From NCBI GenBank assembly GCA_023407175.1, contig JAEYMU010000056.1, positions 414,482-478,481 on the forward strand: 64,000 bases of DNA, written 5' to 3'. Each line of letters begins with the position of its first letter. Within the stretch, counting starts at the first letter, position 1. The DNA is from Bacillota bacterium (GTDB lineage: Bacteria; Bacillota_A; Clostridia; Lachnospirales; Lachnospiraceae). Positions 1 to 7,642 of the stretch are shown here, piece by piece. The notes beneath the pieces were generated by a model. That model did no database searches, was not told the DNA's origin, and was given only the letters and a program-made list of their open reading frames with translations. The position numbers and the translations under genes were made by a program.

Positions 1-1193
1 ATCACATACATGACCTGAAAAAGCGCATTATGGCTCATATCCCTTTCGATTGTCAGCATCTCAATCATCCTCTCCAAGGGAAGGTCCTGATGCTCATAGG
101 CTTCCAGGGTAATTTTTTTCACCTGGCGCACCGTTTCCCGAAAGGTCGCCTGTTCGTTTAATTTTATGCGAATCGGGATCGTGTTTACAAAAAAACCAAT
201 GATATTTTCCAGCTCGGTTCTGTTTCTGTTGGCGATAGGAGAGCCGATGATGATATCCGTTTGTCCCGTATAGCGGTAAAGCAGTATAAAATAGGCCGCC
301 AGAGTAACCATGTACAAGGTCGCGTCCTCCTCGACGCACAGTTTGTTCAAATCCTTATACAGCTGCTCCGGCAGATCCTTTATGACGGTTGCGCCGCGAA
401 AGCTCCTGACCGGAGGGCGCGGTCTGTCCGTGGGAAGCTCCAATACCGGAATATCCCCCTCCAGCATACCTTTCCAATAGCGTTCATGCTCTTTGAAATG
501 CTCCGACTTTTCGCTGCTTCTCTGCCAGCAGGCAAAATCCGCATATTGAAGGACCAGGGGCTTCGCTTCAACCTGATGGTGATTTGACAGGGCCTCATAA
601 TTACTTTGCAGTTCATTGATAATGATATCCAGAGACCATCCGTCGCAGGCGATATGATGGATGTTCAGCAGAACATAATTCCTCTGGCCGCTCAGCATAA
701 ATAAATAAGCCCGGATTGGGAATTCCCTTTCCAAATCAAAGGGGAGCAGCGCTTTTTCCTTTATGAACGTTTCCCGAAGCTCTTTTTCACTCAGAGCATG
801 GTCTGTTAAATCATGGATTTGCAGACAAAGGGGTTCATAGGGATGGATGATCTGAACTGCTTCTTCCTTAATCATCCTGTAAGTCGTCCGCAGTATCTCA
901 TGCCGTTCCAGTAGTTTATTGACAGCCTGCTCCAGCAGTCCTGTATCCACCTCAAATTTCAGGCTGAATATGCAGGGAATGTTATAGGAGGGACTTTCCG
1001 GCTCCCACTGATATAAAAACCACAGGCGCTGCTGGGAAAAGGAAAGCGGAAATTCCTGCGGCAGGTTTTCCCGTGGAACCGGGCAAATCCCCTGCTTCAC
1101 AGCCTCCAGACTATTTTTAAAATAAATTCTGTCCATCAGAAGTTTCTTTTTCTCCGGTGGGAGAAGGTTTATACGTTCATAAACTTCATTCAT
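1..1193 (-). CDS. Non-ribosomal peptide synthetase, N-terminal condensation domain (partial, runs off the left edge)
   Basis: The frame is open from an ATG at 1193 to the window edge, giving 397 visible residues. After about 45 residues that include a short leader (INLLPPEKKKLLMDRIY), a condensation domain begins with SFSQQRLWFLYQWEPESPSY. It continues with the catalytic HHIACDG (residues 179-185) and the late motif IGFFVNT. The opening motif and the HHxxxDGWS form resemble LCL-type domains, which join two L-residues. This fits the upstream carrier module, which has no epimerase. The domain should condense the carrier-bound amino acid from the upstream A-PCP protein with the residue loaded by its own module, which lies outside the window. 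The gene starts 1 base after the stop of the upstream glycosyltransferase, so translation is probably coupled. The product and total module number cannot be seen. Identification as an NRPS condensation domain is secure. Confidence 0.93.
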   Translation of the reverse strand, partial: MNEVYERINLLPPEKKKLLMDRIYFKNSLEAVKQGICPVPRENLPQEFPLSFSQQRLWFLYQWEPESPSYNIPCIFSLKFEVDTGLLEQAVNKLLERHEILRTTYRMIKEEAVQIIHPYEPLCLQIHDLTDHALSEKELRETFIKEKALLPFDLEREFPIRAYLFMLSGQRNYVLLNIHHIACDGWSLDIIINELQSNYEALSNHHQVEAKPLVLQYADFACWQRSSEKSEHFKEHERYWKGMLEGDIPVLELPTDRPRPPVRSFRGATVIKDLPEQLYKDLNKLCVEEDATLYMVTLAAYFILLYRYTGQTDIIIGSPIANRNRTELENIIGFFVNTIPIRIKLNEQATFRETVRQVKKITLEAYEHQDLPLERMIEMLTIERDMSHNALFQVMYV

Positions 1194-1194
1194 A

Positions 1195-2493
1195 TTATTT
1201 CCTTCTTTCTTGCAACAGACTCATTAACTGTTCTCGCTTTGCGGGGCTTAGCATGTTAACCCTCCCAAGAATACCGCCGACTGCGGACGCAGGACCCATT
1301 AAAGGGTTAGAAACAGGCGCTTCGACGATTTCCTGAAAATACTGTTCAAATGCCTCAAAGCCCAGGGAAGTCTGGAAGGCCAGGGCCTTTTCATAGGAAG
1401 CCCTAGACAGGCTGTCATAATGTGCCCTGTCAGACAGGAGGCTTTCCAGTGCCACAATCCAGGGACCGAGCTCCTGCTTTGGAACCACGGGCTGGGCAAC
1501 GGTACCCATAAGAGAATAATCCGTGCTGTATTGCCTGATCGGTGCAACCGGCAGAATATAATCCAAACCCAGCTTGGCCTCAGGCAGCCCTCCCACATTG
1601 CTGGCAATGACCGGTATCCCCCGAAGCATGGCCTCAACCACAACCTGTCCAAAGGATTCTCCCCAGAGAGAGGGCATGAGAAAAACCTTGGTTCTTCTGT
1701 AGATATCATTTACATCCACCGAAGGCTTCAGCAGGGTTATATTCGGCGCCGCCTTCATCTCCTCCAGCTCATCTTCCCCCGTCGCCCAGGTCGGTACTGC
1801 CGCAAACTGCACCTTCGGCATACGTTCTGCAAGCTCACGAAGGATGCAAAAGCCCTTCAACGCAGAGGGGTTGATTACCGTTACATAGGGGTTATCAAAA
1901 TCAGCCAGATAAGGGAAGGGTCCCTGTCCATAGGAGGGAAAATAAATTACCCTGGACTCGACACCGGCCCATTTGCGGAAATAATTCTCCAAAAACCGGC
2001 TGACCGATATGATCCCCTGTAGTTTTTGAAACAGCCTAAGCTTATCCGGGTCCTCCTCGAAGCTGTCCGGTCCGAAGGGAAGGGTGGATTGGCTGTGTGC
2101 GATAAAGACAGCCCTCGTATCTAATTCCGTAACCGTTTCCAGCAAAAGATAGGGCTGCGTATCGGAAACCAGAGTAAGATCCGGCCGGAATTCCTCCACT
2201 GTCTTTTTTATAAAGGAGATAATCTTGAATTCACTGGTAACCGTGTAGGCATCTACTCCGCTGATACGTATATGGGTCAGGCTCTCCGTGCTTTCCAGGA
2301 GCTCCAGCTCCCCTGTTTTACTCTTTTTATTGATATATTCATTTTCATTAAACCCGGGAGGACTTAACAGAGGATTGATCACAAGACATTCATGCCCTCT
2401 CTTGGCCATCCATTCCATCAGGATTTTATTGGCTTTGTTAGCTCCTGCCCAGGGGTACAGATACCCCATGGATTGAATCAGCAGTAATTTCAT
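1195..2493 (-). CDS. GT4-family glycosyltransferase, second of a tandem pair in the NRPS operon
   Basis: The 432-residue protein has a GT-B fold layout. The N-terminal half starts MKLLLIQSMGYLYPWAGANKANKIL (glycine-rich acceptor-side loop). The C-terminal nucleotide-sugar half carries MPSLWGESFGQVVVEAM followed by GIPVIASNVGGLPEA, the EX7E-like block of retaining GT4 enzymes. No signal peptide or membrane segment is apparent, so it should act in the cytosol. It overlaps the stop of its upstream paralogue by 4 bases (ATGA) and sits 1 base before the NRPS start, so it belongs to the biosynthetic operon. The two paralogues share long identical blocks, which points to tandem duplication. Inference: it transfers a sugar to the peptide, the carrier-bound residue or the sugar placed by its twin. 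Donor and acceptor cannot be read from sequence. Confidence 0.88.
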   Translation of the reverse strand: MKLLLIQSMGYLYPWAGANKANKILMEWMAKRGHECLVINPLLSPPGFNENEYINKKSKTGELELLESTESLTHIRISGVDAYTVTSEFKIISFIKKTVEEFRPDLTLVSDTQPYLLLETVTELDTRAVFIAHSQSTLPFGPDSFEEDPDKLRLFQKLQGIISVSRFLENYFRKWAGVESRVIYFPSYGQGPFPYLADFDNPYVTVINPSALKGFCILRELAERMPKVQFAAVPTWATGEDELEEMKAAPNITLLKPSVDVNDIYRRTKVFLMPSLWGESFGQVVVEAMLRGIPVIASNVGGLPEAKLGLDYILPVAPIRQYSTDYSLMGTVAQPVVPKQELGPWIVALESLLSDRAHYDSLSRASYEKALAFQTSLGFEAFEQYFQEIVEAPVSNPLMGPASAVGGILGRVNMLSPAKREQLMSLLQERRK

Positions 2494-3791
2494 TTATTCT
2501 CCCCCGCTCTCATCAGCATTTCATACAGCCATCCACGTTTTTCAGGTGAAAGCATTTGAATCCGCTCCAGTGCCTTATTTGCAACAGAGCTGTCCGCCGG
2601 CTTGGGTCCCTTCCCGGGATAAGCCTCCACAATTTCCCTGAAATACTGTTCAAATGGTTCAAACCCCAGCTTTGAATGAAATTCTATCGCTTTCTCATAG
2701 GATTGCAGGGACAGTTCTTCATAGAAGGCTTTGTCATTCATCAGCCGGTCCAGAGCCCTAATCCACGGTTCCAAATCCTGTTCCGGCAAAACCGGGCGGT
2801 GAACACTCATCAGCAGCTCCTTTTCACTGATATATTCCCTGATGGGATTCACAGGCAGAATATAGTCAAGTCCCTGCTTGGCTTCGGGAAGTCCGCCTAC
2901 ATTGCTTGCAATGACCGGAATGCCGCGAAGCATGGCTTCTATCACCACCTGCCCAAAGGCTTCTCCCCAGAGGGAGGGCATTAAAAACACCTTAGTCTGC
3001 CGGTAAATCTCATCGACATCCTCTTCCGGTTTTCTGATTACTATATTTTCAATAGATTTTAATTCTGCCAGCTCCGCATTCGTGGTTGACCAGGTAATTA
3101 CTACGGCAAACTTAACCTTGGGAAAGCTTCCGGCAAGCCCGGTTATGATGGGAAATCCCTTGATTCCGGAGGGATTGATTGCCGTAATATAAGGATTGTC
3201 AAAGCTCCCAAGAAAGGGGAAGGGACCTTCTCCGTAGGACGGAAAGTAGATTCTTTTTGATTTCAGCCCCGCCCATTTCATAAAATACTCCTGTACATAA
3301 TCGCTGACACTGATAATTCCGTGAAGCTTTGTGTAAAGGTTAAACTTGTCCTTCTTCTCCTCGAAGCATTCCGGACCGAAGGGCAGCACTGTCTGACTGT
3401 GGGCCAGGCAGATTGCCCTGGTTTCCGTCTCCAATACAGCCTCCATCAGCAGGTGGGACTTGTCCTCGGAAATCAGGGTAATATCCGGCTTAAAATCCGC
3501 AACTGTCCTTCTGATAAAGGAAAAAATCTTATAATCTCCCTCCACCCGGTAGATGGTAACACCCTTCTTATGGATACCGGTAACATTTTCACTTTCTTCA
3601 AATATCTCGAATTCATTGCTGTTTCTTTTTTCATTAAAATATTCTTCAAAGCCTCCGATATATACCTCCGGAGTCACAACCATACACTCATGTCCCCTTG
3701 CGGCAAGCCCCTCCATCAAAATCCTGTTTGCCTTATGTGCTCCTCCCCAGGGATAAAGGTACTCCAACAGCTGCACCAATAATATTTTCAT
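2490..3791 (-). CDS. GT4-family glycosyltransferase, first of a tandem pair in the NRPS operon
   Basis: The protein has 433 residues and the same architecture as its downstream twin. It starts MKILLVQLLEYLYPWGGAHKANRIL and carries FLMPSLWGEAFGQVVIEAM followed by GIPVIASNVGGLPEA in the donor-binding half. The start at 3791 lies 37 bases after the stop of the A-PCP gene and its own stop overlaps the next start by 4 bases. Like its twin it lacks signal peptide and membrane segments. GT4 enzymes use nucleotide sugars with retention of configuration (family knowledge). Its place between an adenylation-carrier gene and a condensation-domain NRPS gene suggests sugar attachment during or after peptide assembly. 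A role in a separate cell-surface glycan would be surprising given the tight operon. Confidence 0.88.
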   Translation of the reverse strand: MKILLVQLLEYLYPWGGAHKANRILMEGLAARGHECMVVTPEVYIGGFEEYFNEKRNSNEFEIFEESENVTGIHKKGVTIYRVEGDYKIFSFIRRTVADFKPDITLISEDKSHLLMEAVLETETRAICLAHSQTVLPFGPECFEEKKDKFNLYTKLHGIISVSDYVQEYFMKWAGLKSKRIYFPSYGEGPFPFLGSFDNPYITAINPSGIKGFPIITGLAGSFPKVKFAVVITWSTTNAELAELKSIENIVIRKPEEDVDEIYRQTKVFLMPSLWGEAFGQVVIEAMLRGIPVIASNVGGLPEAKQGLDYILPVNPIREYISEKELLMSVHRPVLPEQDLEPWIRALDRLMNDKAFYEELSLQSYEKAIEFHSKLGFEPFEQYFREIVEAYPGKGPKPADSSVANKALERIQMLSPEKRGWLYEMLMRAGENK

Positions 3792-3828
3792 AATAATCCT
3801 CCATTCTGCTGCAAATCTCCAAATCTCC

Positions 3829-5748
3829 TTACTGTTCCTTCAGGATTGCCGCCAGCTCTTCTTCTGAAATTGCTTCCAGCTCCGCCAGGAGTCTTTCCAG
3901 CTCCTCCGGTGCATACTGTTCCAATTGATAACGCTCAATCGCGGCGGCTGTCTGCTCCACCGTCGGAGTGGTTTCAAAGAGAACATGAAGGGGGATTTCC
4001 GTTCCCAGTGTCGAGCGTATCCGGGATACAATTTGGGTAGCCATTAAGGACTGTCCTCCCAAATCAAAAAAATTATCGCAAACCCCTACCCGGTCTATTT
4101 TTAATACCTCACACCAGATTTGTGCAATCGTCTCCTCCATCTGGTTTCTGGGCTCAATATAAACACTGTCGATATCCGGTCTGACATCCTCCATGGAAGG
4201 GAGGCGGTCCTTATCCAGCTTACCGCTTTCCAAAACAGGAATTTCATTGATAAACATAAATCTTGAAGGTACCATATAAGCTGGCAGCTTGGCTCTTAAA
4301 AAAGTTTTAATCTCCTTAATGCCAGGCCTTTGGTCTAAGGCAGTGATAATATATGCATAGATTTGTTTATTTTTAAAGCTGTCATCCACAATGGTAATAA
4401 CTGCATCCATAATGCCGGGATATTCCCGAAGGAGCTTGATAATCTCATCCAGATCAATTCTTAAGCCTGCGATCTTAACCTGATTATCCTCTCTTCCCAC
4501 CCACTCAAAGGAAGTCTCGGAAACTCTCCGGCAGATATCCCCTGTCTTATAGAGCCGCTCACTGATCCCCTCCATAAAGGGATTCTTGACGAAGCTTTCC
4601 TCCGTCAGAGAGGGCAGGTTCAGATAGCCCCGGGCAAGGCCGACTCCGGCAACACAAAGCTCACCTGCTTCACCGACTGGCACAGGATTAAGCTGCTTGT
4701 CCACAAGATAAAGCGCTGTACCGGCAATCGGTTTTCCCAGGGAAATGGCCTCCTCTGTCAGACTGCATCGATTCATCGAGACACATACGGTGCATTCCGT
4801 CGGCCCATAGGCATTGATAAAATTCAGCTTTGATTCCCAGTATTCGATCAGCTTTCTGGTGCAGGCCTCTCCGGCGGAGACAAGTGTTTTCAAATCAGGC
4901 AGCGCCCCCTGGGGCAAGGTATTCAAAACTGATGGTGTAAGTGTAACCACTGATATTTTTTTATGTAATAAAACCTCGTAAAGGTCTTCTCCCAGGTAAT
5001 ACCCTTTCCCAGGCAGGAGTACCAGTGTTGCTCCTGCAAGCAGCGTTGTGAATATCTCCGACACCGAGGCGTCAAAGGAAACGGAGGCATATTGCAAAAC
5101 CCGGTCCTGCTTACCTAGCTCAAAGACATTGATTTGCTCCAGTACCATATTCGGAATTCCCCGATGTTCTACCATAACGCCCTTTGGTCTCCCGGTGGAC
5201 CCTGAGGTATATATGACATACGCCAGATTATCCCTTCCATTCAGACAGGGCAAATTCTCCTTAAGCTCATACTTTAGAGTCTCCTTTTCCCTGTCCAGAT
5301 ACAGACAGGTTACCGGTGCTTTCGTATCCAGTTCCGACAGATTCTTTTGCAGGTCGGAGGAGGTAAGGATTAATTCCAGCCCTGTATCATTGATAATATA
5401 CTCCTGACGTTCCTTCGGATAGGTTGTAGAAATCGGGGTATATGCGGCACCTGCCTTGAATACGGCAAGAATCGATATAATCAATTCCGGGCTTCGCTCC
5501 AGATAAATACCGATCATTGCCTCCGGCCCTGCTCCGAGCCTTCTAAGATACCTGGCAAGCTGATTTGCTCTCCCGTTTATCTCCCCATAACTAAAAACCT
5601 CGTCCCCATACTCAATACAGGGCAAATCCGGATTCTCCCCGGCAATATCCTGGAAATACTCATAGATCGGCTTAAAGCCTTCGGATAAATTACTCTCCTC
5701 CCGGACAAGTACCTGTCTGATTTTCAATTCTTCCAATGTGTTATTCAT
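3829..5748 (-). CDS. Stand-alone NRPS adenylation-carrier protein, predicted to load tyrosine
   Basis: The 639-residue protein has an adenylation domain (about 1-525) and a peptidyl carrier domain (about 530-605). Core motifs are YTSGSTGRPKG (180-190), FDASVSEIF, NAYGPTECT (312-320), YKTGD (400-404) and the lysine in ESGKLD (K510). The carrier motif is DNFFDLGGQSL, with the phosphopantetheine serine at 567. Aligned to GrsA, the ten specificity positions read D-A-S-T-V-A-A-V-C-K, which matches a published tyrosine code as I recall it. There is no condensation domain before it, so it can start a chain or load in trans. The start has a strong site (GGAGGAG) and the gene is first in the operon, about 100 bases from a consensus promoter. 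Its C-terminal tail is acidic and helical and could dock the next synthetase (inference). Confidence 0.95.
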   Translation of the reverse strand: MNNTLEELKIRQVLVREESNLSEGFKPIYEYFQDIAGENPDLPCIEYGDEVFSYGEINGRANQLARYLRRLGAGPEAMIGIYLERSPELIISILAVFKAGAAYTPISTTYPKERQEYIINDTGLELILTSSDLQKNLSELDTKAPVTCLYLDREKETLKYELKENLPCLNGRDNLAYVIYTSGSTGRPKGVMVEHRGIPNMVLEQINVFELGKQDRVLQYASVSFDASVSEIFTTLLAGATLVLLPGKGYYLGEDLYEVLLHKKISVVTLTPSVLNTLPQGALPDLKTLVSAGEACTRKLIEYWESKLNFINAYGPTECTVCVSMNRCSLTEEAISLGKPIAGTALYLVDKQLNPVPVGEAGELCVAGVGLARGYLNLPSLTEESFVKNPFMEGISERLYKTGDICRRVSETSFEWVGREDNQVKIAGLRIDLDEIIKLLREYPGIMDAVITIVDDSFKNKQIYAYIITALDQRPGIKEIKTFLRAKLPAYMVPSRFMFINEIPVLESGKLDKDRLPSMEDVRPDIDSVYIEPRNQMEETIAQIWCEVLKIDRVGVCDNFFDLGGQSLMATQIVSRIRSTLGTEIPLHVLFETTPTVEQTAAAIERYQLEQYAPEELERLLAELEAISEEELAAILKEQ

Positions 5749-5846
5749 AAATCTCCTCCATTTCTGCCGTTAATCTACGGCTCCAATATAAGTTAAAGCA
5801 CAAACCCCAACTACTCCCCTTGTTTATGTCGCCTTTTTTTTCCATG

Positions 5847-5857
5847 TTATGACATAA
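5847..5857 (-). promoter_or_regulatory. Near-palindrome TTATGACATAA beside the NRPS promoter
   Basis: An 11-base near-perfect palindrome touches the downstream edge of the -10 box, around the expected transcription start. This is a usual place for a repressor site. The half-site GTCATAA recurs at 5993-5999 in the same intergenic region. No regulator gene lies next to it in the window, so its role is only inferred. Confidence 0.3.
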
Positions 5858-5885
5858 TTATACTTCCAGTTTTTGCATGAGTCAA
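5857..5885 (-). promoter_or_regulatory. Sigma-A promoter of the NRPS-glycosyltransferase operon
   Basis: On the minus strand TTGACT (5885-5880) and TATAAT (5862-5857) are separated by exactly 17 bases. The transcript would start near 5850 and leave a leader of about 100 bases before the start codon at 5748. No other good promoter was seen within the operon. Confidence 0.75.
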
Positions 5886-6085
5886 CTTGAAACATTAACA
5901 TTTCGGATTGATTTTTCGATAATTTTCGATAATATTGCCAGGCTATTTTATGAGAAAATCAAAATAATCTTAAACAAATCTTGTATTTTAGGTCATAAGT
6001 CCTAAATATTATCTGGATTACTTTTTTTATAAATTAACTCCTTAATTTTACACAGTGATTTTTTATTATTCGAAGCTTGAACCAT

Positions 6086-6127
6086 AAAAAAATACTGCCG
6101 GGCAAATAAGGAATTTACCCGGCAGTA
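6086..6127 (-). terminator. Rho-independent terminator of the GNAT gene
   Basis: The arms TACTGCCGGG (6093-6102) and CCCGGCAGTA (6118-6127) pair perfectly. On the minus strand the stem is followed by a run of seven T. It lies 43 bases past the stop of the acetyltransferase gene. Confidence 0.85.
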
Positions 6128-6170
6128 CAATCTATCAGTATTATATTTGTTTTCATAAAACAAACAGGTA

Positions 6171-7064
6171 TTAGTTTTTTCTCCATAGAGTGGAGGTTGT
6201 ATAAGGGCGTAAGCCAATGCTATAATAAAACTGCTGTGAGGAACCTACCAAGGCCAGCTTTGCTCCAAGCGCATTCACCCGCCGAATACCCTCCAATACC
6301 GCAGCCCTGCCCAAGCCCATCCTCCGGTATTCAGGGTCTGTCGCAACCGGCTCTATTACTGCATAGTCTGCGTCCGGATCATACCACATACCGCAGTAGG
6401 ATACAAAATTGCCATTGGGCGCCATTACCGCCACCTTTAAATTCAAATCCACATTGGGGCGAAGCATTTCTTCCTCTGCTTCCTTTTCCCGTTCTTTCGA
6501 TGCAATGAACCTGCCCTCTCCATCCCGTTCATGGTTAAAGCCCTTCCATAGTACACATCCATATTGATACAGGTCATAGGTTTCCTTCATGGTTGTAATG
6601 CGAAAGCCTTCCGGCAATTCATAATCCATTGATGTCTTATCGCAATAAAAGGCCGCATCACATTCTTTTTCTTCTGTTGCTGTAAATCCCAGCCGGGCTG
6701 CTATATCCTGAAACAAGAAATCCGTATCCTTTATGACGACTCCGAATTCCTTATCCTTTGAAAGCCTTTCCAGGGAATAGAGCAGCATTTCCTTCTTCAA
6801 GGACGCATATTCCGGCAAAGTCAGGCAAAATACCTTTCCCAGCTGGCAATCAAAGGTTGCTAAACCTACTATCTCATGATCTGCTTCCCATATACCGATC
6901 TTACCGACTGCGGACTTATCAAGATAGCCGTGTGTTGCCATCCAGTCCCATCTTGCATAGGTAAATTCTGAATACCCCAGCCTGATCAAAAAGGCCCTGA
7001 CCCTATGATAATCCTCCGTAATACCTGCTTGTTCCGTATAATTTCGAAATTGAACTGACATCAT
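6171..7064 (-). CDS. GNAT-family N-acetyltransferase
   Basis: The protein has 297 residues when started at 7064, where GGGAGG lies 6 bases before ATGATG. The longer open frame to 7136 has no ribosome site. The C-terminal part carries the acetyl-CoA signature of GNAT enzymes: VIEPVATDPEYRRMGLGRAAVLEGIRR, with the R-R-M-G-L-G loop. It ends GSSQQFYYSIGLRPY, also typical. At about 300 residues it is longer than single-domain GNATs, and its N-terminal half may be a second, degenerate GNAT domain. The substrate is unknown. It is monocistronic with its own terminator and is divergent from the BlaI/M56 pair, whose operator region lies about 150 bases away. It might share that control, but no evidence was seen. 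Confidence 0.85.
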   Translation of the reverse strand: MMSVQFRNYTEQAGITEDYHRVRAFLIRLGYSEFTYARWDWMATHGYLDKSAVGKIGIWEADHEIVGLATFDCQLGKVFCLTLPEYASLKKEMLLYSLERLSKDKEFGVVIKDTDFLFQDIAARLGFTATEEKECDAAFYCDKTSMDYELPEGFRITTMKETYDLYQYGCVLWKGFNHERDGEGRFIASKEREKEAEEEMLRPNVDLNLKVAVMAPNGNFVSYCGMWYDPDADYAVIEPVATDPEYRRMGLGRAAVLEGIRRVNALGAKLALVGSSQQFYYSIGLRPYTTSTLWRKN

Positions 7065-7209
7065 ATCACTCCTCCCTTTTGAATTATTATAGCTGCTGAG
7101 GCTATGATAGGGTATTCCTATTTTATCTATATTCAATCTATACCAAAGCCCGAACGGGCTTGTTCGTAGTTATGGTTCAGCCTGGCAGGGAAATTGTCAA
7201 ATCATCCTC

Positions 7210-7238
7210 TTGACAAACAGGACTACATAGAGTAGTCT
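7210..7238 (+). promoter_or_regulatory. Promoter of the blaI-like/M56 operon
   Basis: TTGACA (7210-7215) is followed after 17 bases by TAGTCT (7233-7238). The -10 box lies inside the first operator half-site, so bound BlaI-type repressor would block polymerase. Confidence 0.7.
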
Positions 7239-7261
7239 ATATGAGACCACTTGATGTAGTC
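7221..7261 (+). promoter_or_regulatory. Tandem BlaI/MecI-type operators
   Basis: Two 17-base inverted repeats are present. GACTAC-N5-GTAGTC (7221-7237) is perfect and GACCAC-N5-GTAGTC (7245-7261) has one mismatch. Their centres are 24 bases apart. The TAC/GTA core resembles the TACA/TGTA sites bound by BlaI and MecI dimers (family knowledge). One covers the -10 box and the other lies just before the ribosome site, which suggests autorepression. Confidence 0.75.
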
Positions 7262-7277
7262 TATGGAGGGATATATT

Positions 7278-7640
7278 ATGACAGAAATTCAGTTAGGCAT
7301 GATTGAAGCTCGCTATGCAGACATGATTTGGAAGCGCGAGCCGGTAACTTCTTCGGAATTGGTAAAGCTCACGGCAACCGAGTTCAACTGGAAGCGAACT
7401 ACCGCACACAATGTGCTGCGGCGGCTGTGTGACAAGGGATTATTCCGAAATGACAATGGTACGGTAACATCGCTGATTTCCCGGCAGGAGTTTTATGCCC
7501 TGCAAAGCAAAAGGTTTGTGGAAGACACATTTAACGGCTCTCTTCCGACATTTATTGCTGCCTTCACCAAAAACAGCACACTAACCCCGGAGGAAGCGGC
7601 TGAAATACGACAAATGATTGACCATGCAGAGGGACGCTGA
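7278..7640 (+). CDS. BlaI/MecI/CopY-family transcriptional repressor
   Basis: The protein has 120 residues, the usual size of the family, when started at 7278 (GGAGGG 7 bases upstream). A winged helix-turn-helix spans about residues 5-75, with the recognition stretch WKRTTAHNVLRRLCDKGLF. This matches the W-x-x-x-T-V-x-T-x-L-x-R-L-x-x-K-G motif of BlaI. The C-terminal part (FIAAFTKNSTLTPEEAAEIRQMI) is the family's dimerisation and cleavage region. It lies directly behind two operator-like repeats and 2 bases before an M56 metallopeptidase gene, the usual repressor/sensor pairing. Inference: it represses its own operon until the partner peptidase triggers its loss. No beta-lactamase or PBP gene is in the window, so the regulated function may not be beta-lactam resistance. 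Confidence 0.92.
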   Translation: MTEIQLGMIEARYADMIWKREPVTSSELVKLTATEFNWKRTTAHNVLRRLCDKGLFRNDNGTVTSLISRQEFYALQSKRFVEDTFNGSLPTFIAAFTKNSTLTPEEAAEIRQMIDHAEGR

Positions 7641-7642
7641 CG

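Larger units (their letters stand above)
5749..6170. other. Intergenic region upstream of the NRPS operon
   Basis: This AT-rich gap separates the NRPS operon from the GNAT gene. It holds the NRPS promoter (5857-5885), a near-palindrome next to it (5847-5857), a direct repeat of TTTTCGATAA around 5913-5932, and a TTTAGG-N8-CCTAAA inverted repeat at 5987-6006. The terminator of the GNAT gene is at 6086-6127. No convincing small gene was seen. Confidence 0.6.

Noticed and set aside
6002..6217. Minus-strand open frame of about 70 codons downstream of the GNAT gene
   Set aside because: It overlaps the GNAT 3' end and crosses that gene's terminator, lacks a ribosome site and has no protein-like pattern.
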